The position numbers and the translations under genes were made by a program. The notes under the pieces are model-generated. The model did no database searches. It saw only the letters and a list, made by a program, of their open reading frames with translations, and was not told the DNA's origin. 64,000 nt of DNA from Candidatus Cetobacterium colombiensis (GTDB lineage Bacteria; Fusobacteriota; Fusobacteriia; Fusobacteriales; Fusobacteriaceae). The stretch covers positions 114,239 through 178,238 of the forward strand of contig NZ_JAVIKH010000003.1 of the NCBI RefSeq assembly GCF_033962415.1, written 5' to 3'. This document shows, piece by piece, positions 1 through 8,569 of the stretch; within the stretch, counting starts at the first letter, position 1; each line of letters opens with the position of its first letter.

Positions 1-3000
1 TATTCTAGAGGAATGCGTATAAGACAAAATTCTACAGGAATAAATAATGGAAATATTTCTATAATAGGTGGAGAGGGAGAGGGAATTGTTGCTCAAACAT
101 CATCAGAAGGAATAAATAATAATAAAATTTATTTAGAATCATCTAGTTTTATAGCAGAAGAGTTTTGTGAGCATGATAATCCAACGGAAAATCATTTCCA
201 TACTAGGATTGAGCATACTTATTTAAGAGGAATGAGAGCTTGGGAAAACTCAAAAATAATAAATGAAGAGGAAATTGCATTTTTAGGAAATGGTTTAGGA
301 ATGCAAGGACACTTACAATCTGAGATAGTAAATAATGGAAGTATTTATGGTGAATCAATATTATATGCAGAAGATAAATATTCTAATTTAACTTATATAA
401 GAGGAATGGAAGTAAATGATAATTCTTATGGAGAAAATAATGGTTTAATATCTTTAATTGGAGAAGGTGAAGGTATGCAGGCTAGAGAAAACTCTGAGAT
501 AGTAAATAATGGAATTATTCAATTAGAAGGAGTTTTAGCTACTGCAGAAGGAGCAGAGAATGAAACATCAAGTTATTTAGGTGGAATGAGCATATCAAAT
601 TCGAAAGGAACAAACAATGGCCTAATTTCTGTTAATAAAGTATATTATGGTCATGGAGTTTCTGTAAATGGAGGAGAGTTTGAAAATAGTTCTACTGGAA
701 AAATAGAGATAGATGGCATTTCTGGAGCAACAGCTATATATGCATCTACAAATTCTTATGATGGTAATGAAAATCAAGAAAAATCTACATCTATAGTAAA
801 TGATGGAATACTTTCAGTTTCTGGTTCAGAATATTTAGTAGGTATAAATGGATATGGAAGTAATGAAAATGATCAACTTTTAAAAGTTGAAAATAATGGA
901 ATTATAAATGTAACAGGAGATTTTAGTAAGGGAATAGAAGTTACTAATGGAAATTTAATTAATACAGGAGAGATAAATCTTGATGGAAACCATGTAACTG
1001 CTTTATCAATTTCAGGAAGTGGAAAGCTTATAAATACTAAGGATTTAAATTTAAGTGGAGTAGCCATAAGAGGAAATTCATTTAGTGACAATAGAGAAAT
1101 TATTATAGAAAATGAAGGTAATTTAATAGTAACAGGAGATGGAGAGGTTATAAAAGATTTGATAAGTAATAATCACTATACTCATAATGCCGCAAAAGGA
1201 ATTGAAAGTAATGGTGGAAACATATTTAATAGTGGAAATATAGTAGCCACAGGAAATGGAGCATATTTAGAATATGAAAATGATTGGGGAGGAACGTCGT
1301 CTAGTTCGAGTATGGCAGCCCAAGGAATTTATGCGAGTAATGCAGGAGTAGTAAAAAATGAAGGTGATATAACAGTAACAGGAGATGCAAAAGATAGTTG
1401 GAATGGAGCAACAGGAATTTATGCCTCAGGAAAATTTAGTTATAATCCATCAACAGAAACTAATACATATGAAAAAGTAAAAGTAGAAAATAGTGGGGTA
1501 ATAAAAGTAGATGGGGATTATGCTAGAGGAATTTCAGTTAATACAGGAGATTTGATAAATATAGGAAAAATAGATGTAACAGGAATATCTTCAGTAGGAA
1601 TATTCTCGACAACTAATTCTGATTCGGTAGTTATATCAAAAATAGAAAATGAAGGAGATATAACAGTAATAGGAGATGGAGAAGCAAAGAAAGATTTAAA
1701 TAATAATTATTATTCATCAAAAGATGCAGCTAAAGGAATAGAAAGCTATAATGGAGATGTATATAATAGTGGAAATATAGTAGCCACAGGAAATGGAGCA
1801 TATTTAGAATATGAAACTGATTATGGAATAACATCAACTTCGAGTATGGCAGCCCAAGGAATTTATGCAAGTAATACATCTGGAATAGTAGTGAATGAAG
1901 GAGATATAACAGTAACAGGAGATACAGAGGATTCAAATAATGGAGCTACAGGAATCTATGCCTCAGGAAAGTATGACTATGATTCATCAACAGGGAATAA
2001 TGTATATATAAAAGTAGATGTACAAAATAGTGGAGCAATAAGGGTATATGGAGATTATGCTAGAGGAATCTCAACTTTATATGGAGATTTAATAAATATA
2101 GGAAAAGTAGATGTGACAGGTGTTTCATCAGTAGGAATATCATCAACAAATAATTATGGCTCATCAGTTATGTCAAAAATAGAAAATGAAGGAGATATAA
2201 CAGTAACAGGGGATGCCATTATTTTAAATGAAAAAAACGGTTATAAAAGACCTTATGATGCAGCAGTAGGAATTAAATCTTATAATACAGATGTCTACAA
2301 TAGTGGAAATATAACTGTTTCTGGAAATGGAAAAAGAGAGGATTACTTTTTTGAAGTGATGGATAAAGTAGATACAAGTATTGGAGCGGGAGCAACAGGA
2401 ATATATGCAGAAAATATTCATAATTTAGAAAATTACGGTGTAATTAATGTAACTGGAGATTCTGAAAAACCTGGTTATGGGACACATAGTGGAATTGATA
2501 TAGGAACTGTCGGAATTTATGCCAATGGAAAACGTTATGGAGACTCAAATTTAATAGTTACTCCTGAAGAAATCGTGACTATAAAAAATAGTGGAGAAAT
2601 AGTTGTAGAAGGAAAGTTTTCAACAGGAATAAGAGTTGATTACGGAAATGTAATAAATACAGCTCAAATAAGTGTTTTAGGAACTGGATCTAAAGGAATT
2701 GATGGGAATTACTTTAATGATAGACCTTCGAATCCAAATACACCTTTAAAAATAGAAAATGAAGGAGATATTTATGTAGAAGGAAATGGTGAAATTATAA
2801 TTGGAAATCATTATGACGGTGGGCATAGAGCCATAGGTGCAGCAGTAGGGATAATTTCTACAAATACTTCGATTTATAATTCTGGAAATATAACAGCTAT
2901 AGGAAATGGCGTTTATGATTCTGGTGTAACAAATAACTATTCTAAATACGCAGAAGCAGCAATGGGAATAAATGCTAAAGGATCTGTAACTGTTAATAAT

Positions 3001-4836
3001 TTTGGAAATATTTATGTAGAAGGTGAGGGATCTATTGAGGAAGAGAAAGGTGTTAATGGAATTTATGGTTCTTCTAATTCAGAAAAAATCGAGGTTAATA
3101 ATTTTGGAAGTATAAATGCTATCGGCAAATATGCTAATGGAATTTTAATTTCTAATGGAATTTTAACTAATAATTCTAAAATCGAAGTTGAAGGAGATAA
3201 TTCTAAAGGGATAAGAATTTCTGGAACAAACGCTATTGCTACAAATTTAGGAACTATAAACATTGACGGAGAAGGTTCTTACGGAATGTATGCAGAAAAT
3301 GGAGCAACGGTAACAAATGGAGCTACTGGAGTTATTAATGTAGGAGCTTCAGCAGCAGGAGGAATGTATGCAGATTGGGGTTCTAAAGCAATAAACGATG
3401 GAACTATAAATATTCATAAGGATAATGCAGGTGGAGAAAGTATTGCTCTTGTAGGAAATGGAGAACTTGTTAATAACGGAACTGTAACGGCAAATACAGA
3501 TTTAACTATAAATACAATAAAAGGTGGAACATACGTAATAGGAACAAGAGAAGATGGTTCTTATGGTAAAATTAGTGCTAAAAATGTATCGATAGATGGA
3601 GATGTAGTTGTATCAGCAGGGATAACTAAAAATGGATTTAAAAATGAGTATACTATGCAAAACGTAGTAGATGCAGAAGATATAAAATTAGGGGATAATT
3701 TTAACTTTACATCTAATTCATTACTTTATGATGCAGAAGCTGTAACTGATAGATGGGGGAACTTAGATGCTACGTTAAGTAGAAATGATAAAACTTTATC
3801 AGACTTTACAAGTGGATATATAACATCAACAGCTAACATATTTGGAAAATATCAAAATGAGGATAGCTTTAAAACTCTTTCGAGCGATGCGAAACAAGTT
3901 ATAAAAGCTATTGATACAACGAGTGTAGAAAGTATTGATGAAACTTTAAATGGTTTAACACCAACAATCTATGCTAACTTAGGAAGACAGATTTTAGAAA
4001 CAAGTGAAACATTTAAAGAGCAAGATATGGTAGCTATAAATAGTTTAGGGGAAAATAGCTATAACTTTACATTTATAGGTGAATACCAAGATGTTGATTC
4101 TAGAGACAACATAGAAGGTTACAAATCTAAAATGAGTGGATTTGTAGGAGCTATGAACTTTGGAGATGGAACATTTGGAACTATTGGATATGGATATAAT
4201 GCTGTTGACTATAAGGATAATGGAAAAGGTCATATTCAAACAATTCACTTGGGGTTAAATAGACTAGGAAAATATGAAGGAGTAGACTATAACTTTGGAA
4301 TTGGTGGAGAGTATAATTTCCATGAAAACAAAAGAGACATAGATTTACTTGGAAGAAGAGCTGAATCAGACTTTGATTCTTATGGAGTGAGAGCTTCAGG
4401 AGAAGTTTCAAAGGTGTTTGGAGAAAAAGCATATGTTAAACCATATTTAGGACTAGATTTAGCACATATGAAATATGATTCATTTACTGAGTCAAAAGCT
4501 AACTCGTTAAATGCTAATGTAGAGTCAGAAAACTACACATCTGTACTACCAAAAGTTGGTTTTGTAGTTGGAGATAGATTCTATGGATTAGATCTATTTG
4601 CAGGAGTGGAGTATTCATATGAGTTAGGAAATATGGATAAAGAGCAAAACTTCTCATATGAAGGATTTGAAGGAACAGGAAAACTACCTAAAGATGGTTT
4701 AGAGTGTGGAACAACAGGGGTAAAAGCTGGAGCAAGTTACGAAGTTAATAACTTTACACTAGGAGCAAGTGTAGGTAAAAACTTTGGAAGAAGAGACAAT
4801 AGCTTTGTAAATATGTCTTTAGGATATAGATTCTAA
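1..4836 (+). CDS. Autotransporter adhesin, 3' part (5' end outside window)
   Basis: The frame is open from base 1 (Y-S-R-G-M...), so the first in-window ATG at 13 is not the true start and the gene is cut by the window edge. At least 1,611 residues are visible. About the first 1,320 are Asn/Gly/Ser-rich with recurring short motifs such as NEGDITVTGDG, YNSGNI and GIYAS, as expected of a beta-helical passenger. The last roughly 270 residues look like an autotransporter beta-barrel and end in G-Y-R-F, with the usual terminal aromatic. The protein would be secreted through the outer membrane (type V secretion) and displayed or released; adhesion is an inference. Four related blocks of about 180 residues repeat in the passenger. 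No signal peptide can be seen because the N-terminus is missing. Confidence 0.88.
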   Translation, partial: YSRGMRIRQNSTGINNGNISIIGGEGEGIVAQTSSEGINNNKIYLESSSFIAEEFCEHDNPTENHFHTRIEHTYLRGMRAWENSKIINEEEIAFLGNGLGMQGHLQSEIVNNGSIYGESILYAEDKYSNLTYIRGMEVNDNSYGENNGLISLIGEGEGMQARENSEIVNNGIIQLEGVLATAEGAENETSSYLGGMSISNSKGTNNGLISVNKVYYGHGVSVNGGEFENSSTGKIEIDGISGATAIYASTNSYDGNENQEKSTSIVNDGILSVSGSEYLVGINGYGSNENDQLLKVENNGIINVTGDFSKGIEVTNGNLINTGEINLDGNHVTALSISGSGKLINTKDLNLSGVAIRGNSFSDNREIIIENEGNLIVTGDGEVIKDLISNNHYTHNAAKGIESNGGNIFNSGNIVATGNGAYLEYENDWGGTSSSSSMAAQGIYASNAGVVKNEGDITVTGDAKDSWNGATGIYASGKFSYNPSTETNTYEKVKVENSGVIKVDGDYARGISVNTGDLINIGKIDVTGISSVGIFSTTNSDSVVISKIENEGDITVIGDGEAKKDLNNNYYSSKDAAKGIESYNGDVYNSGNIVATGNGAYLEYETDYGITSTSSMAAQGIYASNTSGIVVNEGDITVTGDTEDSNNGATGIYASGKYDYDSSTGNNVYIKVDVQNSGAIRVYGDYARGISTLYGDLINIGKVDVTGVSSVGISSTNNYGSSVMSKIENEGDITVTGDAIILNEKNGYKRPYDAAVGIKSYNTDVYNSGNITVSGNGKREDYFFEVMDKVDTSIGAGATGIYAENIHNLENYGVINVTGDSEKPGYGTHSGIDIGTVGIYANGKRYGDSNLIVTPEEIVTIKNSGEIVVEGKFSTGIRVDYGNVINTAQISVLGTGSKGIDGNYFNDRPSNPNTPLKIENEGDIYVEGNGEIIIGNHYDGGHRAIGAAVGIISTNTSIYNSGNITAIGNGVYDSGVTNNYSKYAEAAMGINAKGSVTVNNFGNIYVEGEGSIEEEKGVNGIYGSSNSEKIEVNNFGSINAIGKYANGILISNGILTNNSKIEVEGDNSKGIRISGTNAIATNLGTINIDGEGSYGMYAENGATVTNGATGVINVGASAAGGMYADWGSKAINDGTINIHKDNAGGESIALVGNGELVNNGTVTANTDLTINTIKGGTYVIGTREDGSYGKISAKNVSIDGDVVVSAGITKNGFKNEYTMQNVVDAEDIKLGDNFNFTSNSLLYDAEAVTDRWGNLDATLSRNDKTLSDFTSGYITSTANIFGKYQNEDSFKTLSSDAKQVIKAIDTTSVESIDETLNGLTPTIYANLGRQILETSETFKEQDMVAINSLGENSYNFTFIGEYQDVDSRDNIEGYKSKMSGFVGAMNFGDGTFGTIGYGYNAVDYKDNGKGHIQTIHLGLNRLGKYEGVDYNFGIGGEYNFHENKRDIDLLGRRAESDFDSYGVRASGEVSKVFGEKAYVKPYLGLDLAHMKYDSFTESKANSLNANVESENYTSVLPKVGFVVGDRFYGLDLFAGVEYSYELGNMDKEQNFSYEGFEGTGKLPKDGLECGTTGVKAGASYEVNNFTLGASVGKNFGRRDNSFVNMSLGYRF

Positions 4837-4859
4837 TTAGGTTAAATTTAAATAAAATA

Positions 4860-4898
4860 GGGAGAGTAACGGTTTAAAGCTGTTATTCTCCTTTTTTT
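4860..4898 (+). terminator. Rho-independent terminator after the autotransporter
   Basis: GGAGAGTAAC pairs with GTTATTCTCC (one G-U pair) around a short loop and is followed by a run of seven T. It lies 24 bases after the autotransporter stop codon. Confidence 0.85.
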
Positions 4899-5069
4899 AG
4901 TTCTCATTGTAATACACTTTTTTAGTGTAGCTTTAAGAGGAGTTTTATGAGGTTATACACTGTTTTTTAGGCTAGTGACTATTTATAAGTGTAATAAAAA
5001 ATAGAGGTCTTAAATTCTAATTTAAACGGTCATTTTTACGGACTTTTGTACGTAAAATAGTAAATAAAG
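4899..5069. other. Intergenic stretch, no gene seen
   Basis: Between the two terminators I see no supported gene. There is a small hairpin TACACT/AGTGTA near 4911-4928, and a 7-codon ORF (MRLYTVF) behind an AGAGGAG near 4936-4970 that is too short to call. A second leader or short RNA feeding the terminator at 5071 is possible, but no clear promoter was found. Confidence 0.4.
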
Positions 5070-5070
5070 A

Positions 5071-5099
5071 ACACCATACTATTTATATGGTGTTTTTTT
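5071..5099 (+). terminator. Rho-independent terminator
   Basis: A perfect 8-bp stem, ACACCATA/TATGGTGT, with a 7-base loop is followed by seven T on the plus strand. The opposite strand has no T-run, so it works rightward. It could be a backup terminator for the autotransporter, or end a short unannotated RNA. Confidence 0.8.
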
Positions 5100-5169
5100 G
5101 ATTTAAGTGCTTGATTTTAATGTTGAAATCTTCTTTTGTTAAGTAGCATATGAAAAATGTAAAATGAAG

Positions 5170-6105
5170 TTATTCTGCAACGACTATAAATCTCTTGAAT
5201 TTTCCCTTTGTAACAATACATCTATCAATAATTTTAAATCCAGCTTTAGCTATCATTGAATCGTGTTCTTCAAAAGATATTATAACCATTTTATTTGAAA
5301 TCCTTTTAGCTGTATTAATTATGCTTTGTTGTTCTTCTTCAGAAGTGTGACTGAAAAGTCCATAAGGAATATCAATAATAGAACTATCATATTTTTTTGT
5401 GATATTGTGCATATCATCATTTACAACGATAGGATCAAATCCATAAAACTCTAAATTGATATTTGCATTTTTTGTAATATGTCTATTTATTTCGTAACCT
5501 TCTATTTGATAACCAGCATCTAGAGCTTCAACCAATGTAGTTCCAACTCCACAACAAGGATCAATAATAGTTTTTTCTTTTAAACCATTGTTAGCAATAT
5601 TTACAACAGCTTTGGCAACTTTAACACCTAATGAATTAGAGTAAGAGCAAGGTTTATTATCATGAGTATGCCATTTATAGTCATTTTTATTATCGATACC
5701 AAATAACCATTTTCCATCAACTTTAGTTACACCAAAATTAAACTCTGGATTTTTAAAATTATGAGTACCAATGATATTCATAGAAAGTTTTTTGATTAGT
5801 TCTAATCGTTCTTCGTAAGGAATATTATTGTTGTTATTTAATCTAACATACTCTAATTTAAAATTGTTGTAAATAGTTTTATCTTTATCTATTTCAACTA
5901 AAAGTTCTTCTATAGTATCTTTTTCATAAATAACATCTAAACGAGTTTTTATAAAAGGGCTATTAGATGGATTAAATTCTATATTACTAAATAAAGTTTT
6001 TTCTATGGGCATTTTTCCGAAGACTGCTCTCATTTCTAATAGACAAAGTTCTTCTTCGAATGTAGGAAAATTAACGATGTACATATATTTTAAAACGTGA
6101 TTCAT
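5170..6105 (-). CDS. SAM-dependent RNA/DNA methyltransferase, Trm11/RlmL-like fold
   Basis: A 311-residue protein. The C-terminal half is a Rossmann methyltransferase: D-P-C-C-G-V-G-T-T-L-V-E-A near residues 188-200 is the SAM-binding loop, in the style of UPF0020/TRM11 enzymes. D-I-P-Y-G-L-F near 250 sits where N6/N2 methylases carry (D/N)PPY. The N-terminal half resembles no domain I can name and may serve RNA binding. Family knowledge suggests guanine-N2 methylation of tRNA or rRNA, but the target is not deducible. The start is supported by AAAGGAGG, 9 bases ahead of the ATG. It is monocistronic as far as can be seen, and convergent with the autotransporter. Confidence 0.7.
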   Translation of the reverse strand: MNHVLKYMYIVNFPTFEEELCLLEMRAVFGKMPIEKTLFSNIEFNPSNSPFIKTRLDVIYEKDTIEELLVEIDKDKTIYNNFKLEYVRLNNNNNIPYEERLELIKKLSMNIIGTHNFKNPEFNFGVTKVDGKWLFGIDNKNDYKWHTHDNKPCSYSNSLGVKVAKAVVNIANNGLKEKTIIDPCCGVGTTLVEALDAGYQIEGYEINRHITKNANINLEFYGFDPIVVNDDMHNITKKYDSSIIDIPYGLFSHTSEEEQQSIINTAKRISNKMVIISFEEHDSMIAKAGFKIIDRCIVTKGKFKRFIVVAE

Positions 6106-6199
6106 ATTTTTGAAATCCTCCTTTAAATCTAATTAATCTTCTTATAATTTGTAAAAATTATATATTATATTAAATTGTATCACACTTTTTATATTATAA

Positions 6200-6222
6200 A
6201 AATAAAAAATGCCCCGTAGGGC
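6200..6222 (-). terminator. Terminator of the small hydrophobic peptide transcript
   Basis: On the minus strand GCCC-TACG-GGGC is followed by ATTTTTTATTTTT. It ends the transcript of the 25-codon ORF, 27 bases after its stop codon. Confidence 0.75.
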
Positions 6223-6248
6223 GAGGTTTGAGGTTATCTTCTGTTTAG

Positions 6249-6326
6249 TCATAACATTAAGATTAAAGATATTCCTATAAAGAATACTCCACCATTAATG
6301 TTAATAGCTTCAATATTGATAATCAT
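6249..6326 (-). CDS. 25-residue hydrophobic peptide, candidate type I toxin
   Basis: The ORF encodes MIINIEAININGGVFFIGIS followed by LILML. It is a single hydrophobic segment with no charge except one Glu. It has a perfect GGAGG six bases before the ATG and a dedicated terminator 27 bases after the stop. Upstream on the same strand lie a 16-bp inverted repeat, whose 3' arm ends directly at the ribosome binding site, and a second intrinsic terminator. Small membrane-active peptides in structured, translation-blocked transcripts are typical of type I toxin-antitoxin loci. I cannot match this peptide to a named family (Fst, TxpA, Ldr, Hok, AapA), so the toxin role is inference. A leader peptide or holin-like small protein are alternatives. 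Confidence 0.6.
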   Translation of the reverse strand: MIINIEAININGGVFFIGISLILML

Positions 6327-6337
6327 GCAAAACCTCC

Positions 6338-6443
6338 AATAGTAGTTTATTATCCACCTTGTTCAAGGGCAGAAAAAAAGCTTCCACTTTCGTGAAAGCT
6401 TAAATTCTGAACATGAGCTAAAGCTCAATAATAAACTACTATT
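6338..6443 (-). repeat. 16-bp perfect inverted repeat embracing a terminator hairpin
   Basis: AATAGTAGTTTATTAT at 6338-6353 and its exact reverse complement at 6428-6443 flank 74 bases. In minus-strand RNA the downstream arm abuts the GGAGG of the 25-codon ORF, so pairing would place the ribosome binding site at the base of a long stem. Inside lie GAGC-TTTA-GCTC, TGTTCA/TGAACA and the 10-bp terminator hairpin, all nested compatibly. Confidence 0.85.
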
Positions 6444-6461
6444 GTTAACCCTACGAGGGTT
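6371..6461 (-). ncRNA. Putative short leader or antitoxin-like RNA upstream of the hydrophobic peptide
   Basis: Minus-strand RNA starting near 6461, just after a TATATT box at 6470-6465, would begin with a hairpin (AACCCT/AGGGTT) and run to an intrinsic terminator at 6373-6401. That gives about 85-90 nucleotides. It contains the 16-base arm perfectly complementary to the sequence just 5' of the toxin-like ORF's ribosome binding site. It could therefore act as an attenuated leader in cis or as a trans-acting antisense RNA made in tandem. The -35 region is weak (TTGACT sits 23 bases from the -10). Start and function are inferred. Confidence 0.45.
6373..6401 (-). terminator. Internal intrinsic terminator ahead of the hydrophobic peptide ORF
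   Basis: The minus strand reads AAGCTTTCAC-GAAA-GTGGAAGCTT followed by seven T in total. The single irregular pair is a G-U wobble on the minus strand but a C-A mismatch on the plus strand, and the T-run exists only on the minus strand. Both show that it functions leftward. Confidence 0.8.
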
Positions 6462-6582
6462 AATAATATAAGTGTAACTTAAACTTTTTAAAAAGTCAAA
6501 TTTTTAAAAAAAATATTAAAATAAAATTACAAAGAAGAATCTATGATCATATATATTTATAATATAATATATTTTAAATAAT

Positions 6583-6615
6583 AAATAAAAAAGAGGTAGA
6601 TTTAATCTACCTCTT
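6583..6615 (-). terminator. guaA terminator
   Basis: A perfect 10-bp stem AAGAGGTAGA/TCTACCTCTT with a 5-base loop is followed on the minus strand by TTTTATTTAT. It lies about 87 bases after the guaA stop. Confidence 0.85.
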
Positions 6616-6701
6616 AGAACATTTTGAAACCACTTTGGACCCACTCGATAATATATATATCGGAATACCTTTATACATAAAGGTTACTTAACTTTTAAAT
6701 A

Positions 6702-8240
6702 TTATTCCCACTCGATAGTTGCAGGTGGCTTAGATGAGATATCATAAGTTAATCTGTTGATTCCCTTAACCTCATTTATGATTCTGTTAGAAACTTTATC
6801 TAAAAACTCATATGGTAATCTAGACCATGTAGCAGTCATAAAGTCGATTGTGTTAGCAGATCTTAATACTGCAGTATATTCGTAAGTTCTTTCGTCTCCC
6901 ATAACTCCAACTGATTTAACAGGTAAAAGGACTACGAAAGCTTGGCTAACTTCTTGGTATAAATTAGCAGCTCTTAATTCTTTGATAAAGATATCGTCAG
7001 CTTCTCTTAAGATATCAGCTTTCTCTTTATCAACTTCTCCTAAAATTCTGATTCCAAGTCCTGGACCTGGGAATGGGTGTCTGTCAACCATGTGAGCAGG
7101 AATTCCTAACTCTCTTCCAACAGCTCTAACCTCATCTTTGAATAATTCTCTTAATGGCTCTAGTAATTCAAATTGCATATCCTCAGGAAGTCCTCCAACG
7201 TTGTGGTGAGACTTAATTGTAGCAGAAGGTCCTTTTACAGATTGAGACTCTATTACATCTGGGTATATAGTTCCTTGAGCAAGGAATTTAACATCAGTTA
7301 ATTTAGAAGCTTCATCATTGAATACTTCAACGAATTCTTTTCCAATTATTTTTCTTTTAGCTTCAGGATCAGATACTCCAGCTAATTTGCTTAAGAATCT
7401 CTCTTCAGCGTCAACACACTTGATGTTCATGTGGAAGTTTTCACCATAGATTTCCATAACGTTTTTAGCTTCGTCTTTTCTAAGAAGTCCAGTATCAACG
7501 AAGATACAGATTAATTGATCTCCAATAGCTTTATGTATTAATGCAGCAGCAACAGAAGAGTCAACTCCTCCAGAAAGTCCTAAAAGTACTTTTTTGTCTC
7601 CTACAGTTTCTTTTATAGATTTTACTGTTTCTTCAATGTAGTTACCCATTGACCAGTTTTTCTCACACTTAGCAACTCCGAAAACAAAGTTTTCTAGCAT
7701 TTTTGCTCCGTACTCAGAGTGAGTAACTTCAGCGTGATATTGGATACAGTAAATGTTTTTTTCAACATTAGCAGTAGCAGCGATACAAGAATCTGTATGA
7801 GCGATTTGCTTGAATCCTTCTGGTAATATTGTTACGTGGTCTCCATGACTCATCCAAACTTGATTTAAGTTAGGAACATCTTTAAATAGCGGGCTATCTA
7901 AATCATCTATAATAAGCTCAGCTTTTCCGAACTCTTGCTTATCAGCTCTCTCAACATTTCCACCTAATAATTGAGAAGTTAATTGCATACCGTAGCAAAT
8001 TCCTAAAACTGGAATTCCTTGCTCATATAATGCTTTTTCAATTGTTGGTGATCCATCTAAATAAACAGAAGCAGGTCCACCAGAAAGGATGATTCCTTTA
8101 GGTTCTCTAGCTAAAATATCTTCTAATGGTTCGAAATAAGGAACAACCTCAGCGTAAACTCCCATTTCTCTTACTCTTCTTGCTATTAATTGGTTATACT
8201 GAGAACCAAAATCAAGAATAACGATGCTATTTTTTTTCAT
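6702..8240 (-). CDS. guaA: GMP synthase (glutamine-hydrolysing)
   Basis: 512 residues, full length for GuaA. It converts XMP, ATP and glutamine to GMP. The N-terminal class I glutamine amidotransferase has the nucleophile in G-I-C-Y-G-M-Q (Cys82) and the catalytic H-x-E in Q-Y-H-A-E-V-T-H. The ATP-pyrophosphatase domain has the P-loop L-S-G-G-V-D-S-S-V near residue 225, and the C-terminal dimerisation domain ends K-P-P-A-T-I-E-W-E. The ATG at 8240 is chosen because an upstream in-frame ATG (8252) lies inside the Shine-Dalgarno sequence ATGGAGG. Expression is controlled by the guanine riboswitch and attenuator immediately upstream, so GMP synthesis should fall when guanine is plentiful. Confidence 0.98.
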   Translation of the reverse strand: MKKNSIVILDFGSQYNQLIARRVREMGVYAEVVPYFEPLEDILAREPKGIILSGGPASVYLDGSPTIEKALYEQGIPVLGICYGMQLTSQLLGGNVERADKQEFGKAELIIDDLDSPLFKDVPNLNQVWMSHGDHVTILPEGFKQIAHTDSCIAATANVEKNIYCIQYHAEVTHSEYGAKMLENFVFGVAKCEKNWSMGNYIEETVKSIKETVGDKKVLLGLSGGVDSSVAAALIHKAIGDQLICIFVDTGLLRKDEAKNVMEIYGENFHMNIKCVDAEERFLSKLAGVSDPEAKRKIIGKEFVEVFNDEASKLTDVKFLAQGTIYPDVIESQSVKGPSATIKSHHNVGGLPEDMQFELLEPLRELFKDEVRAVGRELGIPAHMVDRHPFPGPGLGIRILGEVDKEKADILREADDIFIKELRAANLYQEVSQAFVVLLPVKSVGVMGDERTYEYTAVLRSANTIDFMTATWSRLPYEFLDKVSNRIINEVKGINRLTYDISSKPPATIEWE

Positions 8241-8260
8241 AAAAACCTCCAAAATATAAT

Positions 8261-8315
8261 AAAAAAAGGATCAATCTCACTCTATAAAAAAATAGAAAGT
8301 TAGACTAATCCCTTT
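8261..8315 (-). terminator. Riboswitch-controlled attenuator before guaA
   Basis: On the minus strand a long imperfect hairpin (GGATTAGTCTAAC... pairing with ...GTGAGATTGATCC) ends in seven T, 20 bases before the guaA start codon. Its position between aptamer and ribosome binding site indicates transcription termination as the off state. Confidence 0.8.
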
Positions 8316-8322
8316 TATCTTT

Positions 8323-8385
8323 TTCATAGAAACTAATTTACGGTTAGCTATAGAAACATTGCACCATATTTGCAACTTATACGAA
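8323..8385 (-). promoter_or_regulatory. Purine riboswitch, guanine type
   Basis: The minus-strand RNA carries the class hallmarks: P1 arms UUCGUA/UAUGAA, loop L2 with AUAUGG, J2/3 with GUUUCUAU, loop L3 with CCGUAAA, and J3/1 with UCUAUG. The specificity base (position 74 in the xpt aptamer) is C, which pairs with guanine rather than adenine. Alignment to the xpt aptamer is nearly continuous, though P2 and P3 are A-U rich. The element lies directly after the promoter and before the attenuator of guaA. Confidence 0.92.
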
Positions 8386-8407
8386 TAAATATATTTACTT
8401 TTGCAAC

Positions 8408-8437
8408 ATTCTAGCATAAAAATAGAATGCATGTCAA
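8408..8437 (-). promoter_or_regulatory. Promoter of the guaA riboswitch transcript
   Basis: TTGACA (8437-8432), an 18-base spacer and TAGAAT (8413-8408) on the minus strand put the start near 8400, 15 bases before the aptamer. Confidence 0.8.
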
Positions 8438-8569
8438 CCTATAATTAAATAATTTAATCACAATCCATAGTCCTATAATCATAAAAAAATAAAAAAATAG
8501 TATTCAGTTTAAAAAAATGTTACAATAAAAAGTAAAGTTCATGTTTAAATTTTGAGAGGATATAAAATT

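Noticed and set aside
1100-3000. Regular repeats that might suggest a CRISPR or satellite array
   Set aside because: The units are about 540 bases, in frame, and encode protein repeats; there is no repeat-spacer pattern.
873-4432. Several minus-strand ORFs of 65-83 codons inside the autotransporter gene
   Set aside because: They are antisense shadows of a repetitive, stop-poor Asn/Gly/Ile-rich gene, lack ribosome binding sites and have implausible compositions.
4940-4972. Seven-codon ORF MRLYTVF behind AGAGGAG
   Set aside because: Too short and without a second supporting signal; chance is sufficient explanation.
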